Shown: positions 6,584 through 8,975 of the stretch, piece after piece
How the letters are laid out: each line of letters opens with the position of its first letter
Numbering within the stretch: position 1 is the first letter of the stretch
Assembly: GCA_947377595.1 (NCBI GenBank)
Contig: CANCGK010000033.1
Coordinates: 1-8,975 of the forward strand
Source: a bacterium
Lineage (GTDB): Bacteria; Babelota; Babeliae; Babelales; Chromulinivoraceae
Direction: 5' to 3'
Length of the DNA: 8,975 nucleotides
Notes under the pieces: generated by a model
Told to the model about the DNA's origin: nothing
The model's input: the letters and a program-made list of their open reading frames with translations, nothing else
Database searches by the model: none
Position numbers and translations under genes: made by a program

Positions 6584-6609
6584 GCTGTGATCTCTTTATG
6601 GTGTTGTCA

Positions 6610-6653
6610 AGTTTGCAATTATTGCATTATCAAACTATTTTGTGATATTTTTT
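6610..6653 (+). terminator. Possible terminator after the Memo-AMMECR1 gene
   Basis: The arms AGTTTG (6610-6615) and CAAACT (6631-6636) are complementary. An alternative inner stem TGCAA(TTA)TTGCA lies at 6614-6626, and a U-rich stretch ends in TTTTTTC at 6647-6653. It sits 26 bases after the stop. The stem is AT-rich and the T run does not follow immediately, so it would be weak. Confidence 0.35.
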
Positions 6654-6696
6654 CTATGATATAAATGTAGAAGAATTGATAAAAAAAGGGGGTTTT

Positions 6697-7215
6697 GTGA
6701 AAAAAAATCTATGTATTTTATTGTACATGTTCTTTTTGTTTGGATCTGATACGATCCATTCAGCTTGGTTTGTCGTTGATATTGATAATGATACAGATCT
6801 AACTTTTGTTAAGGCTGCACGTAATCATGATGTCGAAATTCCATCGATATCAAAAATTTTTACAACCGCTGCAACTCAACATTCGATATTATTATCCATT
6901 GATCAGCTTTTTGGATCATTAAATGGTTGTAAAATTATTGGACAAAACAAACAAGGGCAGCAGGTATCGTTTGTTTTTTTTGGAGATCCGGTTCATCGAG
7001 TTGCCAATGGTAGAGCTCCACGAGCAGATCTTGCAAGTAGAACAATTGCTGCAACTTTAAAAAATTCTATGATGGCTCGTATTTTTATGGATATGACTGA
7101 TGGTTCTTCTACATTGATAGGCTTTGTTGGGTATGATAATAATAATCAACCAATGAAATTGACATTTCATACAAGTGCTGGAAGTTATCAAGTTGATTGT
7201 ACTCTTATTAAATAA
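6697..7215 (+). CDS. Small exported protein of unknown family
   Basis: A 172-residue protein starting at the GTG at 6697, which has AAAAGGGGG ending 4 bases upstream. A TTG at 6676 in the same frame would add seven residues but has poor spacing to any ribosome binding site. Residues 1-23 are a signal peptide (MKKNLCILLYMFFLFG, cleavage probably after IHSA). The mature part of about 150 residues alternates short hydrophobic and polar stretches, as in a beta-sandwich (AWFVVDIDNDTDLTFVKA, then VSFVFFG and MKLTFHTSAGSYQVD). It has only two cysteines, near 71 and 168, which could form one disulfide. I do not recognise the family. It is third in the run of exported genes, 113 bases after the Memo-AMMECR1 stop, and ends just before a strong terminator. 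Confidence 0.75.
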   Translation: MKKNLCILLYMFFLFGSDTIHSAWFVVDIDNDTDLTFVKAARNHDVEIPSISKIFTTAATQHSILLSIDQLFGSLNGCKIIGQNKQGQQVSFVFFGDPVHRVANGRAPRADLASRTIAATLKNSMMARIFMDMTDGSSTLIGFVGYDNNNQPMKLTFHTSAGSYQVDCTLIK

Positions 7216-7219
7216 TATC

Positions 7220-7276
7220 AAAAAAGACTCAGGACACAGCTATCTTGTATAGCAATTTTTCCTGAGTCTTTTTTTT
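7220..7276. terminator. Bidirectional rho-independent terminator between convergent genes
   Basis: The arms AAAAAAGACTCAGGA (7220-7234) and TCCTGAGTCTTTTTT (7260-7274) are fully complementary, and a second hairpin GCTAT(CTTGT)ATAGC sits in the loop (7239-7253). A T run follows on the plus strand and an A run precedes, so it can work in both directions. It serves the small exported protein gene (stop at 7215) and the photolyase gene (stop codon 7275-7277, overlapping the T run). Confidence 0.92.
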
Positions 7277-8681
7277 ATAGATTTTTATAGGCAGCTAAAG
7301 CTTGTTTTCTAGATGTGTCTAAATCAACAACTGGCCAAGGATAATGTTTTCCTAAGGTGATGCCTGATGTTTTCATAACAGCTTCTGGCGCAAGCCATGG
7401 TTTATGTAAATATTTATCAGGCATTTTGGTAAGTTCTGGAACATATTGACGCGTATAATCTCCCTGTTTATCAAATTTTTCACCTTGTAAGACTGGATTA
7501 AAAATCCTAAAATATGGAGCTGCATCAACACCACATCCAGCAACCCATTGCCAGCTTGCGCTATTGTTTGCAAGATCTGCATCAACTAAATGTTGCCAAA
7601 ACCAATCTCTTCCATGATGCCAATGCAGTAATAAATTTTTAACTAAAAATGACGCTACGATCATGCGTACGCGATTGTGCATGTAGCCGGTTTGTGCAAG
7701 TTCTCGCATTCCAGCATCAACGATAGGATAGCCTGTTTGGCCTTGTTGCCATGCTTGTAAAAATTTTGCATTGGTTTGCCAAGGAAAATTGTCAAATTTT
7801 TGTTGAAAATTTTGATCAGGCAGTGTTGGGAAATGATACAATAAATTGTAGGAAAATTCTCTCCAGCCAAGTTGCTTTAAAAAACAATCAATTTGGGCAG
7901 CAGGCGCTTGAGATTGTGCGACTGCATGCCATATTTGATGCACTGATATTTGACCAAAGTGAAGATATGGTGATAATTGAGATGTTGCTTGCAAGCTTGG
8001 AATATCTCGGCCTTGTTCGTAATCTGCAAGTTTGTCTTGTATAAATGCATGTAATTGTTGTAATGCGCCATGTTCACTGACCTGCCAGAATTGATCTAAG
8101 TGATCTGTTGCTTGCAAGCGTAACTGAAGATCTTTAAGAGTCGTCCTGTTTTCATGATCAAAGAGTGCATCTATATTTTTTGGTGCAGTGATTGGTTTGC
8201 GTGGTGGAATGCTTTGTAAGCAGCCATTGCGATAAAATGGTGTAAAAACTTTATAGGGTGTTTTGTCAGATTTAACGGTTGTCGCTGGCAGCCATAAAAG
8301 TTGCGATTGAAATGCTGTGCATGTGATATTGTATTGCTGTAAACGTTCTATAATCAAACGATCTTGTCGTAGTTGTTCTGGTTCAAAAATTGTATTGAAA
8401 TAAACATTTTGAGTTTGGAATTTTACAGCCAGAGTATGTAAAATTTCTTCGGGATTTCCTTGGTATATATTTAATCTATTGTTTAAATCTTTATCAAGTG
8501 CTATGAGTGATTGATGTAACCACCATTTGGTTGATTGCCCTATGTTTGCTTGGATGTCATGATCGAAGATAAAGATTGGAATAATTTGTCCATGTGCTAC
8601 TGCTTGTTGTAAGGCAAGGTTATCTGCAAGGCGAAAATCTTTACGAAACCATACAATAGTTTTTTGGTTGTGCTTGATCAT
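7275..8681 (-). CDS. phrB: Deoxyribodipyrimidine photolyase (class I CPD photolyase)
   Basis: A 468-residue cytoplasmic flavoenzyme that uses light to split cyclobutane pyrimidine dimers in DNA. The length is close to E. coli PhrB (472). Residues 8-130 are the Rossmann-like antenna domain (IVWFRKDFRLADNLAL at 9-24), and residues 200-460 are the helical FAD domain. Signature stretches are LGWREF (281-286), TGYPIVDAGMREL, MHNRVRM and DAAPYFRIFNP. By alignment the electron-transfer tryptophans of E. coli (W306, W359, W382) correspond to W301 (WQTN), W354 (HWHHG) and W377 (ASWQW), so the chain is intact. E. coli W338 is replaced by Tyr in TGYMHNR. The ATG at 8681 starts just before the conserved domain and has GAGA about 7 bases upstream. 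A photolyase rather than a cryptochrome is favoured by length and close similarity; the antenna cofactor cannot be fixed from sequence. It suggests a cell or host at least sometimes exposed to light. Confidence 0.97.
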   Translation of the reverse strand: MIKHNQKTIVWFRKDFRLADNLALQQAVAHGQIIPIFIFDHDIQANIGQSTKWWLHQSLIALDKDLNNRLNIYQGNPEEILHTLAVKFQTQNVYFNTIFEPEQLRQDRLIIERLQQYNITCTAFQSQLLWLPATTVKSDKTPYKVFTPFYRNGCLQSIPPRKPITAPKNIDALFDHENRTTLKDLQLRLQATDHLDQFWQVSEHGALQQLHAFIQDKLADYEQGRDIPSLQATSQLSPYLHFGQISVHQIWHAVAQSQAPAAQIDCFLKQLGWREFSYNLLYHFPTLPDQNFQQKFDNFPWQTNAKFLQAWQQGQTGYPIVDAGMRELAQTGYMHNRVRMIVASFLVKNLLLHWHHGRDWFWQHLVDADLANNSASWQWVAGCGVDAAPYFRIFNPVLQGEKFDKQGDYTRQYVPELTKMPDKYLHKPWLAPEAVMKTSGITLGKHYPWPVVDLDTSRKQALAAYKNL

Positions 8682-8779
8682 CTTGTATCTCTTTTTTATG
8701 ATGAGTGATTTTTGATAGATCTGTTGAGTAATTTTGAGTATAAATTAATCATTTACTCATTTTATTTTATTAATTTGAT

Positions 8780-8822
8780 TTGACAAGAAAATATTACTCG
8801 TTAATACTAAAATGAGTAATAT
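8780..8822 (+). promoter_or_regulatory. Promoter with overlapping inverted-repeat operator for the right-edge gene
   Basis: A perfect TTGACA -35 (8780-8785) is followed by TAATAC (8802-8807, 16-base spacer) or TACTAA (8805-8810, 19-base spacer) as the -10. A 9-bp inverted repeat, ATATTACTC at 8791-8799 and GAGTAATAT at 8814-8822, spans the spacer, the -10 and the start region. A repressor bound there would block RNA polymerase. The position and the perfect arms support an operator; no regulator is seen in the window. Confidence 0.6.
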
Positions 8823-8830
8823 GTATAACA

Positions 8831-8847
8831 TCCTTAATTAAGGAGGG
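8831..8847 (+). promoter_or_regulatory. Very strong ribosome binding site embedded in a 14-bp palindrome
   Basis: AAGGAGGG (8840-8847) lies 4 bases before the ATG at 8852 and is the best Shine-Dalgarno in the window. Its first bases form half of the perfect palindrome TCCTTAATTAAGGA (8831-8844). Two transcripts could pair through it, or a weak fold could partly mask the site. Confidence 0.7.
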
Positions 8848-8851
8848 CATC

Positions 8852-8975
8852 ATGGCTTTTTATAAAGCTTGTCCATCAAGCATGCAAGGTGATCGAGGTT
8901 TTTATTCTCAATCATTTGATTTCATGTTTCTATCGTGTGCTATGCAATCTGCATTCACTCAATTTTTCTTAACTT
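8852..8975 (+). CDS. Start of an unidentified gene, cut by the right edge
   Basis: From the ATG at 8852 the frame stays open to the end of the window (41 codons and one base). It reads MAFYKACPSSMQGDRGFYSQ and continues with a Phe/Ser-rich stretch ending in FTQFFLT. The case for a real gene rests on the very strong ribosome binding site and the consensus-like promoter upstream, not on similarity: I do not recognise the product. There is no obvious signal peptide at the very N-terminus. It is divergent from the photolyase gene, with 170 bases between the two starts. Confidence 0.55.
   Translation, partial: MAFYKACPSSMQGDRGFYSQSFDFMFLSCAMQSAFTQFFLT

Noticed and set aside
7373..8077. Several short frames on both strands inside the photolyase gene
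   Set aside because: All lie within a complete photolyase with conserved motifs throughout and show no start signals of their own.
8420..8681. Photolyase as a cryptochrome or a degenerate copy
   Set aside because: The length matches CPD photolyases and the three electron-transfer tryptophans and FAD-domain motifs are all present.
1..8975. tRNA or rRNA genes
   Set aside because: I found no cloverleaf with a TTCRANNC-type T-arm and no recognisable rRNA core sequence on either strand by eye.

Overview
The window is AT-rich chromosomal DNA from a bacterium. It holds two unmistakable housekeeping genes (ychF and a CPD photolyase), a short MscS-type channel, and several orphan genes that begin with export signals. 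An AT-rich genome, many secreted proteins without recognisable relatives, and a very short MscS protein would suit an intracellular or protist-associated lineage such as Dependentiae/Babeliae (TM6). That placement is an inference from gene style; no rRNA or other phylogenetic marker was compared.

Left part (1-3350), all on the minus strand. A partial exported protein runs off the left edge (1-1317) behind a good extended -10 promoter. Next come a 174-residue MscS-like channel, whose Shine-Dalgarno lies inside a perfect 17-bp hairpin, and ychF. Between mscS and ychF is a relatively GC-rich structured element (copy A, 2111-2227).

Middle (3351-7215), all on the plus strand. A 368-bp intergenic region with a 32-bp direct repeat leads into three consecutive genes that each start with a signal peptide. 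These are a pentapeptide-repeat protein, a Cys-rich Memo-AMMECR1 fusion, and a small orphan. Between the first two lies copy B (4888-5017) of the structured element. Copies A and B share short anchors and keep several hairpins in the same order although the stem sequences have changed. This suggests a dispersed structured RNA or repeat family and is the most unusual feature here.

Right part (7216-8975). A bidirectional terminator separates the 172-residue orphan from the convergent photolyase gene. Upstream of the photolyase, and divergent from it, is a promoter with a consensus TTGACA -35 box, overlapped by a 9-bp inverted repeat. It drives a gene that begins at 8852 with a very strong ribosome binding site and runs off the right edge.

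I see no tRNA, rRNA, CRISPR array, transposase or integrase. The genes do not form one obvious pathway; the clearest functional grouping is the run of three exported proteins in the middle.
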